NCBI GenBank assembly: GCA_964057225.1
Contig: OZ059896.1
Coordinates: 1,488,001-1,552,000, forward strand
Length of the DNA stretch: 64,000 nt
Reading direction: 5' to 3'
DNA from: Auanema rhodensis
Lineage: Eukaryota; Nematoda; Chromadorea; Rhabditida; Rhabditidae
The notes beneath the pieces are model-generated. The model saw only the letters and a list, made by a program, of their open reading frames with translations. It was not told the origin of the DNA and did no database searches. The translations under genes were made by a program, and so were the position numbers. Of the stretch, positions 51,035 through 64,000 are shown piece after piece; the stretch's first letter is position 1, and every line of letters starts with the position of its first letter.

Positions 51035-52442
51035 GATTCCCCATGTCCAAATTAGTCTAAAAACAAATTTTTATTGATATTGGTTCATGGTAACCATGAC
51101 TTTGAAATTTACGTGAACTTTAATTTATGCTAATTAAATGTACACGTGATGTGCACTTGGTATGTAACTCGCTTCACGTGAAAGATAAAGAGATGCGGTT
51201 TTCACAATTAGATTCCCCATGTCCATATTAGTCTAAAAACAAATTTTTATTGATATTGATTCATGGTAACCATGACTTTGAAATTTACGTGAACTTCAAT
51301 TTATGCTAATTAAATGTACACGTGATGTGCACTTGGTATGTAACTCGCTTCACGTGAAAGATAAATAGACGCGGTTTTCAAAATTAGATTCCCCATGTCC
51401 AAATTAGTCTAAAAACAAATTTTTATTTATATTGGTTCATGGTAACCATGACTTTGAAATTTACGTGAACTTTAATTTATGCTAATTTAATGTACACGTG
51501 ATGTGCACTTGGTATGTAACTCGCTTCACGTGAAAGATAAAGAGATGCGGTTTTCACAATTAGATTCCCCATGTCCATATTAGTCTAAAAACAAATTTTT
51601 ATTGATATTGATTCATGGTAACCATGACTTTGAAATTTACGTGAACTTCAATTTATGCTAATTAAATGTACACGTGATGTGCACTTGGTATGTAACTCGC
51701 TTCACGTGAAAGATAAATAGACGCGGTTTTCAAAATTAGATTCCCCATGTCCATATTAGTCTAAAAACAAATTTTTATTGATATTGGTTTATGGTAACCA
51801 TGACTTTGAAATTTACGTGAACTTTAATTTATGCTAATTAAATGTACACGTGATGTGCACTTGGTATGTAACTCGCTTCACGTGAAAGATAAAGAGATGC
51901 GGTTTTCAAAATTAGATTCCCCATGTCCATATTAGTCTAAAAACAAATTTTTATTGATATTGGTTTATGGTAACCATGACTTTGAAATTTACGTGAACTT
52001 TAATTTATGCTAATTTAATGTACACGTGATGTGCACTTGGTATGTAACTCGCTTCACGTGAAAGATAAAGAGATGCGGTTTTCACAATTAGATTCCCCAT
52101 GTCCATATTAGTCTAAAAACAAATTTTTATTGATATTGGTTCATGGTAACCATGACTTTGAAATTTACGTGAACTTTAATTTATGCTAATTAAATGTACA
52201 CGTGATGTGCACTTGGTATGTAACTCGCTTCACGTGAAAGATAAAGAGATGCGGTTTCCAAAATTAGATTCCCCATGTCCATATTAGTCTAAAAACAAAT
52301 TTTTATTGATATTGGTGCATGGTAACCATGACTTTGAAATTTACGTGAACTTTAATTTATGCTAATTAAATGTACACGTGATGTGCACTTGGTATGTAAC
52401 TCGCTTCACGTGAAAGATAAATAGACGCGGTTTTCAAAATTA

Positions 52443-55400
52443 GATTCCCCATGTCCAAATTAGTCTAAAAACAAATTTTTATTTATATTGGTTCATGGTA
52501 ACCATGACTTTGAAATTTACGTGAACTTTAATTTATGCTAATTAAATGTACACGTGATGTGCACTTGGAATGTAACTCGCTTCACGTGAAAGATAAAGAG
52601 ATGCGGTTTTCACAATTAGATTCCCCATGTCCATATTAGTCTAAAAACAAATTTTTATTGATATTGGTGCATGGTAACCATGACTTTGAAATTTACGTGA
52701 ACTTTAATTTATGCTAATTAAATGTACACGTGATGTGCACTTGGTATGTAACTCGCTTCACGTGAAAAATAAAGAGATGCGGTTTTCAAAATTAGATTCC
52801 CCATGTCCATATTAGTCTAAAAACAAATATTTATTGATATTGATTCATGGTAACCATGACTTTGAAATTTACGTGAACTTTAATTTATGCTAATTAAATG
52901 TACACGTGATGTGCACTTGGTATGTAACTCGCTTCACGTGAAAGATAAAGAGATGCGGTTTTCAAAATTTGATTCCCCATGTCCATATTAGTCTAAAAAC
53001 AAATTTTTAATGATATTGGTGCATGGTAACCATGACTTTGAAATTTACGTGAACTTTAATTTATGCTAATTAAATGTACACGTGATGTGCACTTGGTATG
53101 TAACTCGCTTCACGTGAAAGATAAATAGACGCGGTTTTCAAAATTAGATTCCCCATGTCCAAATTAGTCTAAAAACAAATTTTTATTTATATTGGTTCAT
53201 GGTAACCATGACTTTGAAATTTACGTGAACTTTAATTTATGCTAATTAAATGTACACGTGATGTGCACTTGGTATGTAACTCGCTTCACGTGAAAGATAA
53301 AGAGATGCGGTTTTCAAAATTAGATTCCCCATGTCCATATTAGTCTAAAAACAAATATTTATTGATATTGATTCATGGTAACCATGACTTTGAAATTTAC
53401 GTGAACTTTAATTTATGCTAATTAAATGTACACGTGATGTGCACTTGGTATGTAACTCGCTTCACGTAAAAGATAAAGAGATGCGGTTTTCAAAATTAGA
53501 TTCCCCATGTCCATATTAGTCTAAAAAAAAATTTTTAATGATATTGGTGCATGGTAACCATGACTTTGAAATTTACGTGAACTTTAATTTATGCTAATTA
53601 AATGTACACGTGATGTGCACTTGGTATGTAACTCGCTTCACGTGAAAGATAAAGAGATGCGGTTTTCAAAATTAGATTCCCCATGTCCATATTAGTCTAA
53701 AAACAAATTTTTATTGATATTGGTTCATGGTAACCATGACTTTGAAATTTACGTGAACTTTAATTTATGCTAATTAAATGTACACGTGATGTGCACTTGG
53801 TATGTAACTCGCTTCACGTGAAAGATAAAGAGATGCGGTTTTCAAAATTAGATTCCCCATGTCCGTATTAGTCTAAAAACAAATTTTTATTGATATTGGT
53901 GCATGGTAACCATGACTTTGAAATTTACGTGAACTTTAATTTATGCTAATTAAATGTACACGTGATGTGCACTTGGTATGTAACTCGCTTCACGTGAAAG
54001 ATAAATAGACGCGGTTTTCAAAATTAGATTCCCCATGTCCAAATTAGTCTAAAAACAAATTTTTATTTATATTGGTTCATGGTAACCATGACTTTGAAAT
54101 TTACGTGAACTTTAATTTATGCTAATTAAATGTACACGTGATGTGCACTTGGAATGTAACTCGCTTCACGTGAAAGATAAAGAGATGCGGTTTTCACAAT
54201 TAGATTCCCCATGTCCATATTAGTCTAAAAACAAATTTTTATTGATATTGGTGCATGGTAACCATGACTTTGAAATTTACGTGAACTTTAATTTATGCTA
54301 ATTAAATGTACACGTGATGTGCACTTGGTATGTAACTCGCTTCACGTGAAAAATAAAGAGATGCGGTTTTCAAAATTAGATTCCCCATGTCCATATTAGT
54401 CTAAAAACAAATATTTATTGATATTGATTCATGGTAACCATGACTTTGAAATTTACGTGAACTTTAATTTATGCTAATTAAATGTACACGTGATGTGCAC
54501 TTGGTATGTAACTCGCTTCACGTGAAAGATAAAGAGATGCGGTTTTCAAAATTTGATTCCCCATGTCCATATTAGTCTAAAAACAAATTTTTAATGATAT
54601 TGGTGCATGGTAACCATGACTTTGAAATTTACGTGAACTTTAATTTATGCTAATTAAATGTACACGTGATGTGCACTTGGTATGTAACTCGCTTCACGTG
54701 AAAGATAAATAGACGCGGTTTTCAAAATTAGATTCCCCATGTCCAAATTAGTCTAAAAACAAATTTTTATTTATATTGGTTCATGGTAACCATGACTTTG
54801 AAATTTACGTGAACTTTAATTTATGCTAATTAAATGTACACGTGATGTGCACTTGGTATGTAACTCGCTTCACGTGAAAGATAAAGAGATGCGGTTTTCA
54901 AAATTAGATTCCCCATGTCCATATTAGTCTAAAAACAAATATTTATTGATATTGATTCATGGTAACCATGACTTTGAAATTTACGTGAACTTTAATTTAT
55001 GCTAATTAAATGTACACGTGATGTGCACTTGGTATGTAACTCGCTTCACGTAAAAGATAAAGAGATGCGGTTTTCAAAATTAGATTCCCCATGTCCATAT
55101 TAGTCTAAAAACAAATTTTTAATGATATTGGTGCATGGTAACCATGACTTTGAAATTTACGTGAACTTTAATTTATGCTAATTAAATGTACACGTGATGT
55201 GCACTTGGTATGTAACTCGCTTCACGTGAAAGATAAAGAGATGCGGTTTTCAAAATTAGATTCCCCATGTCCATATTAGTCTAAAAACAAATTTTTATTG
55301 ATATTGGTTCATGGTAACCATGACTTTGAAATTTACGTGAACTTTAATTTATGCTAATTAAATGTACACGTGATGTGCACTTGGTATGTAACTCGCTTCA

Positions 55401-55610
55401 CGTGAAAGATAAAGAGATGCGGTTTTCAAAATTAGATTCCCCATGTCCGTATTAGTCTAAAAACAAATTTTTATTGATATTGGTGCATGGTAACCATGAC
55501 TTTGAAATTTACGTGAACTTTAATTTATGCTAATTAAATGTACACGTGATGTGCACTTGGTATGTAACTCGCTTCACGTGAAAGATAAAGAGATGCGGTT
55601 TTCACAATTA
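52443..55610 (-). repeat. Tandem 9-unit higher-order repeat in B reverse arm (two copies)
   Basis: Copies 52443-54026 and 54027-55610 are each exactly 1584 bp and share, at a constant offset, 'cttggaatg' (52567/54151), 'gtgaaaaataaag' (52762/54346), 'ttcaaaatttgatt' (52961/54545), 'ttcacgtaaaag' (53461/55045) and 'gtccgtatt' (53861/55445). One private difference is visible: 'ctaaaaaaaaattt' near 53521 against 'ctaaaaacaaattt' in copy 2. This is among the most recent duplications in the window. Confidence 0.92.
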
Positions 55611-57722
55611 GATTCCCCATGTCCATATTAGTCTAAAAACAAATTTTTATTGATATTGGTTCATGGTAACCATGACTTTGAAATTTACGTGAACTTTAAT
55701 TTATGCTAATTAAATGTACACGTGATGTGCACTTGGTATGTAACTCGCTTCACGTGAAAGATAAAGAGATGCGGTTTTCAAAATTAGATTCCCCATGTCC
55801 ATATTAGTCTAAAAACAAATTTTTATTGATATTGGTGCATGGTAACCATGACTTTGAAATTTACGTGAACTTTAATTTATGCTAATTAAATGTACACGTG
55901 ATGTGCACTTGGTATGTAACTCGCTTCACGTGAAAGATAAATAGACGCGGTTTTCAAAATTAGATTCCCCATGTCCAAATTAGTCTAAAAACAAATTTTT
56001 ATTTATATTGGTTCATGGTAACCATGACTTTGAAATTTACGTGAACTTTAATTTATGCTAATTAAATGTACACGTGATGTGCACTTGGTATGTAACTCGC
56101 TTCACGTGAAAGATAAAAAGATGCGGTTTTCACAATTAGATTCCCCATGTCCATATTAGTCTAAAAACAAATTTTTATTGATATTGGTGCATGGTAACCA
56201 TGACTTTGAAATTTACGTGAACTTTAATTTATGCTAATTAAATGTACACGTGATGTGCACTTGGTATGTAACTCGCTTCACGTGAAAGATAAATAGACGC
56301 GGTTTTCAAAATTAGATTCCCCATGTCCAAATTAGTCTAAAAACAAATTTTTATTTATATTGGTTCATGGTAACCATGACTTTGAAATTTACGTGAACTT
56401 TAATTTATGCTAATTAAATGTACACGTGATGTGCACTTGGTATGTAACTCGCTTCACGTGAAAGATAAAAAGATGCGGTTTTCACAATTAGATTCCCCAT
56501 GTCCATATTAGTCTAAAAACAAATTTTTATTGATATTGGTGCATGGTAACCATGACTTTGAAATTTACGTGAACTTTAATTTATGCTAATTAAATGTACA
56601 CGTGATGTGCACTTGGTATGTAACTCGCTTCACGTGAAAGATAAATAGACGCGGTTTTCAAAATTAGATTCCCCATGTCCAAATTAGTCTAAAAACAAAT
56701 TTTTATTTATATTGGTTCATGGTAACCATGACTTTGAAATTTACGTGAACTTTAATTTATGCTAATTTAATGTACACGTGATGTGCACTTGGTATGTAAC
56801 TCGCTTCACGTGAAAGATAAAGAGATGCGGTTCTCACAATTAGATTCCCCATGTCCATATTAGTCTAAAAACAAATTTTTATTGATATTGGTGCATGGTA
56901 ACCATGACTTTGAAATTTACGTGAACTTTAATTTATGCTAATTAAATGTACACGTGATGTGCACTTGGTATGTAACTCGCTTCACGTGAAAGATAAATAG
57001 ATGCGGTTTTCAAAATTAGATTCCCCATGTCCATATTAGTCTAAAAACAAATTTTTATTGATATTGGTGCATGGTAACCATGACTTTGAAATTTACGTGA
57101 ACTTCAATTTATGCTAATTTAATGTACAAGTGATGTGCACTTGGTATGTAACTCGCTTCACGTGAAAGATAAAGAGATGCGGTTTTCACAATTAGATTCC
57201 CCATGTCCATATTAGTCTAAAAACAAATTTTTATTGATATTGGTGCATGGTAACCATGACTTTGAAATTTACGTGAACTTTAATTTATGCTAATTAAATG
57301 TACACGTGATGTGCACTTGGTATGTAACTCGCTTCACGTGAAAGATAAAGAGATGCGGTTTTCAAAATTAGATTCCCCATGTCCATATTAGTCTAAAAAC
57401 AAATTTTTATTGATATTGGTTCATGCTAACCATGACTTTGAAATTTACGTGAACTTTAATTTATGCTAATTAAATGTACACGTGATGTGCACTTGGTATG
57501 TAACTCGCTTCACGTGAAAGATAAAGAGATGCGGTTTTCAAAATTAGATTCCCCATGTCCATATTAGTCTAAAAACAAATTTTTATTGATATTGGTTCAT
57601 GGTAACCATGACTTTGAAATTTACGTGAACTTTAATTTATGCTAATTGAATGTACACGTGATGTGCACTTGGTATGTAACTCGCTTCACGTGAAAGATAA
57701 AGAGATGCGGTTTTCAAAATTA
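55435..57722 (-). repeat. B reverse-arm block, copy 3
   Basis: Begins with 'gtccgtatt' (55445) and continues with 'gataaaaagatg' (56113), 'ggttctcaca' (56829), 'tgtacaagtg' (about 57123), 'tcatgctaacc' (about 57421) and 'aattgaatg'. The first part lies 6336 bp (36 units) from copy 2. A 352-bp dimer ('gtccaaatt' with 'aaaaagatg', then 'ggtgcatgg' with 'aatagacg') is present twice in a row here at 55963-56666, an extra dimer relative to the other copies. Confidence 0.83.
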
Positions 57723-59130
57723 GATTCGCCATGTCCAAATTAGTCTAAAAACAAATTTTTATTGATATTGGTTCATGGTAACCATGACTTTGAAATTTAC
57801 GTGAACTTTAATTTATGCTAATTAAATGTACACGTGATGTGCACTTGGTATGTAACTCGCTTCACGTGAAAGATAAAGAGATGCGGTTTTCACAATTAGA
57901 TTCCCCATGTCCATATTAGTCTAAAAACAAATTTTTATTGATATTGATTCATGGTAACCATGACTTTGAAATTTACGTGAACTTTAATTTATGCTAATTA
58001 AATGTACACGTGATGTGCACTTGGTATGTAACTCGCTTCACGTGAAAGATAAAGAGATGCGGTTTTCAAAATTAGATTCCCCATGTCCATATTAGTCTAA
58101 AAACAAATTTTTATTGATATTGGTTTATGGTAACTATGACTTTGAAATTTACGTGAATTTTAATTTATGCTAATTAAATGTACACGTGATGTGCACTTGG
58201 TATGTAACTCGCTTCACGTGAAAGATAAATAGACGCGGTTTTCAAAATTAGATTCCCCATGTCCAAATTAGTCTAAAAACAAATTTTTATTTTTATTGGT
58301 TCATGGTAACCATGACTTTGAAATTTACGTGAACTTTAATTTATGCTAATTAAATGTACACGTGATGTGCACTTGGTATGTAACTCGCTTCACGTGAAAG
58401 ATAAAAAGATGCGGTTTTCACAATTAGATTCCCCATGTCCATATTAGTCTAAAAACAAATTTTTATTTATATTGGTTCATGGTAACCATGACTTTGAAAT
58501 TTACGTGAACTTTAATTTATGCTAATTAAATGTACACGTGATGTGCACTTGGTATGTAACTCGCTTCACGTGAAAGATAAAAAGATGCGGTTTTCACAAT
58601 TAGATTCCCCATGTCCATATTAGTCTAAAAACAAATTTTTATTGATATTGGTGCATGGTAACCATGACTTTGAAATTTACGTGAACTTTAATTTATGCTA
58701 ATTAAATGTACACGTGATGTGCACTTGGTATGTAACTCGCTTCACGTGAAAGATAAATAGACGCGGTTTTCAAAATTAGATTCCCCATGTCCATATTAGT
58801 CTAAAAACAAATTTTTATTGATATTGGAGCATGGTAACCATGACTTTGAAATTTACGTGAACTTTAATTTATGCTAATTTAATGTACACGTGATGTGCAC
58901 TTGGTATGTAACTCGCTTCACGTGAAAGATAAATAGATGCGGTTTTCAAAATTAGATTCCCCATGTCCAAATTAGTCTAAAAACAAATTTTTATTGATAT
59001 TGGTTCATGGTAACCATGACTTTGAAATTTACGTGAACTTCAATTTATGCTAATTTAATGTACAAGTGATGTGCACTTGGTATGTAACTCGCTTCACGTG
59101 AAAGATAAAGAGATGCGGTTTTCACAATTA

Positions 59131-60186
59131 GATTCCCCATGTCCATATTAGTCTAAAAACAAATTTTTATTGATATTGGTGCATGGTAACCATGACTTTG
59201 AAATTTACGTGAACTTTAATTTATGCTAATTAAATGTACACGTGATGTGCACTTGGTATGTAACTCGCTTCACGTGAAAGATAAAGAGATGCGGTTTTCA
59301 AAATTAGATTCCCCATGTCCATATTAGTCTAAAAACAAATTTTTATTGATATTGGTTCATGGTAACCATGACTTTGAAATTTACGTGAACTTTAATTTAT
59401 GCTAATTGAATGTACACGTGATGTGCACTTGGTATGTAACTCGCTTCACGTGAAAGATAAAGAGATGCGGTTTTCAAAATTAGATTCCCCATGTCCAAAT
59501 TAGTCTAAAAACAAAATTTTATTGATATTGGTTCATGGTAACCATGACTTTGAAATTTACGTGAACTTTAATTTATGCTAATTAAATGTACACGTGATGT
59601 GCACTTGGTATGTAACTCGCTTCACGTGAAAGATAAAGAGATGCGGTTTTCACAATTAGATTCCCCATGTCCATATTAGTCTAAAAACAAATTTTTATTG
59701 ATATTGGTGCATGGTAACCATGACTTTGAAATTTACGTGAACTTTAATTTATGCTAATTAAATGTACACGTGATGTGCACTTGGTATGTAACTCGCTTCA
59801 CGTGAAAGATAAAGAGATGCGGTTTTCAAAATTAGATTCCCCATGTCCATATTAGTCTAAAAACAAATTTTTATTGATATTGGTTCATGGTAACCATGAC
59901 TTTGAAATTTACGTGAACTTTAATTTATGCTAATTGAATGTACACGTGATGTGCACTTGGTATGTAACTCGCTTCACGTGAAAGATAAAGAGATGCGGTT
60001 TTCAAAATTAGATTCCCCATGTCCAAATTAGTCTAAAAACAAAATTTTATTGATATTGGTTCATGGTAACCATGACTTTGAAATTTACGTGAACTTTAAT
60101 TTATGCTAATTAAATGTACACGTGATGTGCACTTGGTATGTAACTCGCTTCACGTGAAAGATAAAGAGATGCGGTTTTCACAATTA
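59131..60186 (-). repeat. Tandem trimer of B units (two copies of 528 bp)
   Basis: Units 59131, 59307 and 59483 recur as 59659, 59835 and 60011. Markers are 'ggtgcatgg', then 'aattgaatg', then the rare 'acaaaattttatt'. The copies appear identical by eye. Confidence 0.85.
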
Positions 60187-63100
60187 GATTCCCCATGTCC
60201 ATATTAGTCTAAAAACAAATTTTTATTGATATTGATTCATGGTAACCATGACTTTGAAATTTACGTGAACTTCAATTTATGCTAATTAAATGTACACGTG
60301 ATGTGCACTTGGTATGTAACTCGCTTCACGTGAAAGATAAATAGACGCGGTTTTCAAAATTAGATTCCCCATGTCCAAATTAGTCTAAAAACAAATTTTT
60401 ATTTATTTTGGTTCATGGTAACCATGACTTTGAAATTTACGTGAACTTTAATTTATGCTAATTGAATGTACACGTGATGTGCACTTGGTATGTAACTCGC
60501 TTCACGTGAAAGATAAAGAGATGCGGTTTTCAAAATTAGATTCCCCATGTCCAAATTAGTCTAAAAACAAATTTTTATTTATATTGGTTCATGGTAACCA
60601 TGACTTTGAAATTTACGTGAACTTTAATTTATGCTAATTAAATGTACACGTGATGTGCACTTGGTATGTAACTCGCTTCACGTGAAAGATAAATAGACGC
60701 GGTTTTCAAAATTAGATTCCCCATGTCCATATTAGTCTAAAAACAAATTTTTATTGATATTGGAGCATGGTAACCATGACTTTGAAATTTACGTGAACTT
60801 TAATTTATGCTAATTTAATGTACACGTGATGTGCACTTGGTATGTAACTCGCTTCACGTGAAAGATAAATAGATGCGGTTTTCAAAATTAGATTCCCCAT
60901 GTCCAAATTAGTCTAAAAACAAATTTTTATTGATATTGGTTCATGGTAACCATGACTTTGAAATTTACGTGAACTTCAATTTATGCTAATTTAATGTACA
61001 AGTGATGTGCACTTGGTATGTAACTCGCTTCACGTGAAAGATAAAGAGATGCGGTTCTCACAATTAGATTCCCCATGTCCATATTAGTCTAAAAACAAAT
61101 TTTTATTGATATTGGAGCATGGTAACCATGACTTTGAAATTTACGTGAACTTTAATTTATGCTAATTAAATGTACACGTGATGTGCACTTGGTATGTAAC
61201 TCGCTTCACGTGAAAGATAAATAGATGCGGTTTTCAAAATTAGATTCCCCATGTCCAAATTAGTCTAAAAACAAATTTTTATTGATATTGGTTCATGGTA
61301 ACCATGACTTTGAAATTTACGTGAACTTCAATTTATGCTAATTTAATGTACAAGTGATGTGCACTTGGTATGTAACTCGCTTCACGTGAAAGATAAAGAG
61401 ATGCGGTTTTCACAATTAGATTCCCCATGTCCATATTAGTCTAAAAACAAATTTTTATTGATATTGGTGCATGGTAACCATGACTTTGAAATTTACGTGA
61501 ACTTTAATTTATGCTAATTAAATGTACACGTGATGTGCACTTGGTATGTAACTCGCTTCACGTGAAAGATAAAGAGATGCGGTTTTCAAAATTAGATTCC
61601 CCATGTCCATATTAGTCTAAAAACAAATTTTTATTGATATTGGTTTATGCTAACCATGACTTTGAAATTTACGTGAACTTTAATTTATGCTAATTAAATG
61701 TACACGTGATGTGCACTTGGTATGTAACTCGCTTCACGTGAAAGATAAAGAGATGCGGTTTTCAAAATTAGATTCCCCATGTCCATATTAGTCTAAAAAC
61801 AAATTTTTATTGATATTGGTTCATGGTAACCATGACTTTGAAATTTACGTGAACTTTAATTTATGCTAATTGAATGTACACGTGATGTGCACTTGGTATG
61901 TAACTCGCTTCACGTGAAAGATAAAGAGATGCGGTTTTCAAAATTAGATTCCCCATGTCCAAATTAGTCTAAAAACAAATTTTTATCGATATTGGTTCAT
62001 GGTAACCATGACTTTGAAATTTACGTGAACTTTAATTTATGCTAATTAAATGTACACGTGATGTGCACTTGGTATGTAACTCGCTTCACGTGAAAGATAA
62101 AGAGATGCGGTTTTCACAATTAGATTCCCCATGTCCATATTAGTCTAAAAACAAATTTTTATTGATATTGATTCATGGTAACCATGACTTTGAAATTTAC
62201 GTGAACTTCAATTTATGCTAATTAAATGTACACGTGATGTGCACTTGGTATGTAACTCGCTTCACGTGAAAGATAAATAGACGCGGTTTTCAAAATTAGA
62301 TTCCCCATGTCCAAATTAGTCTAAAAACAAATTTTTATTTATATTGGTTCATGGTAACCATGACTTTGAAATTTACGTGAACTTTAATTTATGCTAATTT
62401 AATGTACACGTGATGTGCACTTGGTATGTAACTCGCTTCACGTGAAAGATAAAGAGATGCGGTTTTCACAATTAGATTCCCCATGTCCATATTAGTCTAA
62501 AAACAAATTTTTATTGATATTGGTTTATGGTAACCATGACTTTGAAATTTACGTGAACTTTAATTTATGCTAATTAAATGTACACGTGATGTGCACTTGG
62601 TATGTAACTCGCTTCACGTGAAAGATAAATAGACGCGGTTTTCAAAATTAGATTCCCCATGTCCAAATTAGTCTAAAAACAAATTTTTATTTATATTGGT
62701 TCATGGTAACCATGACTTTGAAATTTACGTGAACTTTAATTTATGCTAATTTAATGTACACGTGATGTGCACTTGGTATGTAACTCGCTTCACGTGAAAG
62801 ATAAAGAGATGCGGTTTTCAAAATTAGATTCCCCATGTCCATATTAGTCTAAAAACAAATTTTTATTGATATTGGTTTATGGTAACCATGACTTTGAAAT
62901 TTACGTGAACTTTAATTTATGCTAATTAAATGTACACGTGATGTGCACTTGGTATGTAACTCGCTTCACGTGAAAGATAAAGAGATGCGGTTTTCACAAT
63001 TAGATTCCCCATGTCCATATTAGTCTAAAAACAAATTTTTATTGATATTGGTTTATGGTAACCATGACTTTGAAATTTACGTGAACTTTAATTTATGCTA

Positions 63101-64000
63101 ATTAAATGTACACGTGATGTGCACTTGGTATGTAACTCGCTTCACGTGAAAGATAAAGAGATGCGGTTTTCAAAATTAGATTCCCCATGTCCATATTAGT
63201 CTAAAAACAAATTTTTATTGATATTGGTTTATGGTAACCATGACTTTGAAATTTACGTGAACTTTAATTTATGCTAATTAAATGTACACGTGATGTGCAT
63301 TTGGTATGTAACTCGCTTCACGTGAAAGATAAATAGACGCGGTTTTCAAAATTAGATTCCCCATGTCCAAATTAGTCTAAAAACAAATTTTTATTTATAT
63401 TGGTTCATGGTAACCATGACTTTGAAATTTACGTGAACTTTAATTTATGCTAATTTAATGTACACGTGATGTGCACTTGGTATGTAACTCGCTTCACGTG
63501 AAAAATAAAGAGATGCGGTTTTCACAATTAGATTCCCCATGTCCATATTAGTCTAAAAACAAATTTTTATTGATATTGGTTCATGGTAACCATGACTTTG
63601 AAATTTACGTGAACTTTAATTTATGCTAATTAAATGTACACGTGATGTGCACTTGGTATGTAACTCGCTTCACGTGAAAGATAAATAGACGCGGTTTTCA
63701 AAATTAGATTCCCCATGTCCAAATTAGTCTAAAAACAAATTTTTATTTATATTGGTTCATGGTAACCATGACTTTGAAATTTACGTGAACTTTAATTTAT
63801 GCTAATTTAATGTACACGTGATGTGCACTTGGTATGTAACTCGCTTCACGTGAAAGATAAAGAGATGCGGTTTTCACAATTAGATTCCCCATGTCCATAT
63901 TAGTCTAAAAACAAATTTTTATTGATATTGGTTTATGGTAACCATGACTTTGAAATTTACGTGAACTTTAATTTATGCTAATTAAATGTACACGTGATGT

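Larger units (their letters stand above)
42404..64000 (-). repeat. Satellite family B array, reverse arm
   Basis: The same 176-bp family, written on the minus strand. 'gattcccc' recurs at 42411, 42587, 42763 and so on to 63883, exactly 122 x 176 bp, so again no net length change. The array runs off the right edge. Two unit types often alternate: one with 'gtccaaatt', 'atttatattggttc' and a following or preceding 'aatagacgcgg', the other with 'gtccatatt', 'attgatattggtgc' and 'agagatgcgg'. The first type is common here but rare in the forward arm (for example the unit at 28569), so the two arms have been homogenised separately. Confidence 0.98.

Noticed and set aside
1-64000. CRISPR-like regular repeats
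   Set aside because: The repeats are directly abutting 351-bp and 176-bp units with no unique spacers, and the window looks eukaryotic.
1-64000. CENP-B box (TTCG....A..CGGG) in either satellite
   Set aside because: 'ttcgaggcaaaaacg' in A matches the first half only and lacks CGGG at the right distance; B has no candidate. Not reported as a feature.
1-64000. Telomeric repeats (TTAGG or similar)
   Set aside because: No run of any short telomere-type repeat; isolated 'ttag' words only.

Overview
The whole window is tandem satellite DNA. I found no gene, RNA gene, transposon or unique single-copy DNA, apart from about ten bases at an inversion point. Two unrelated AT-rich satellite families are present. 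Family A has a 351-bp monomer (about 32% G+C) and fills 1-27512 in one orientation, as 78 whole monomers plus a 137-bp fragment. Family B has a 176-bp monomer (about 32% G+C). It runs forward from 27513 to 42393 (84 whole monomers plus 97 bp), then switches strand around 42387-42403 and runs in the opposite orientation to the end (about 122.7 monomers). Unit phase is arbitrary; I count A from 'atgatcg' and B from 'ttcacgt'.

Organism: this is eukaryotic heterochromatin, probably centromeric or pericentromeric. Monomers near 175 bp and twice that length are common in satellites of insects, nematodes and plants. CpG is not depleted: family A has 13 CpGs where about 9 are expected from base composition, and family B has 5 against about 4.6. 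That argues against heavily CpG-methylated vertebrate or plant DNA and fits an insect (for example a beetle) or another invertebrate. I do not recognise either family by sequence, so the assignment is an inference.

Layout: in 1-27512, A monomers fall into subtypes that recur in fixed order. These include a 7-monomer tandem duplication (5267-7722 and 7723-10178), a 9-monomer block at 9127-12284 repeated about 7.37 kb later, and a 7-monomer block at 13338-15794 repeated about 8.07 kb later. The last seven or so A monomers are clearly more divergent, as expected at an array edge, and the array stops inside a monomer at 27512. Family B starts abruptly at 27513 and is not decayed there. Both B arms contain higher-order repeats of 2, 3, 9, 10 and 27-37 monomers. 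Single monomers at 19655 and 50331 look like unequal-crossover hybrids that each record the loss of one repeat unit.

How the parts work: nothing encodes protein. 351 is a multiple of 3, so reading frames persist through array A, but every frame on both strands is closed within about 45 codons; B shifts frame at every unit. The candidate functional content is structural. Monomer A carries several inverted repeats, including a 22-nt hairpin with a GNRA-type loop. Monomer B carries a palindromic E-box (CACGTG) and two further CACGT motifs spaced 32-33 bp apart. The most notable large-scale feature is the strand switch in array B, whose two arms are not mirror copies of each other.
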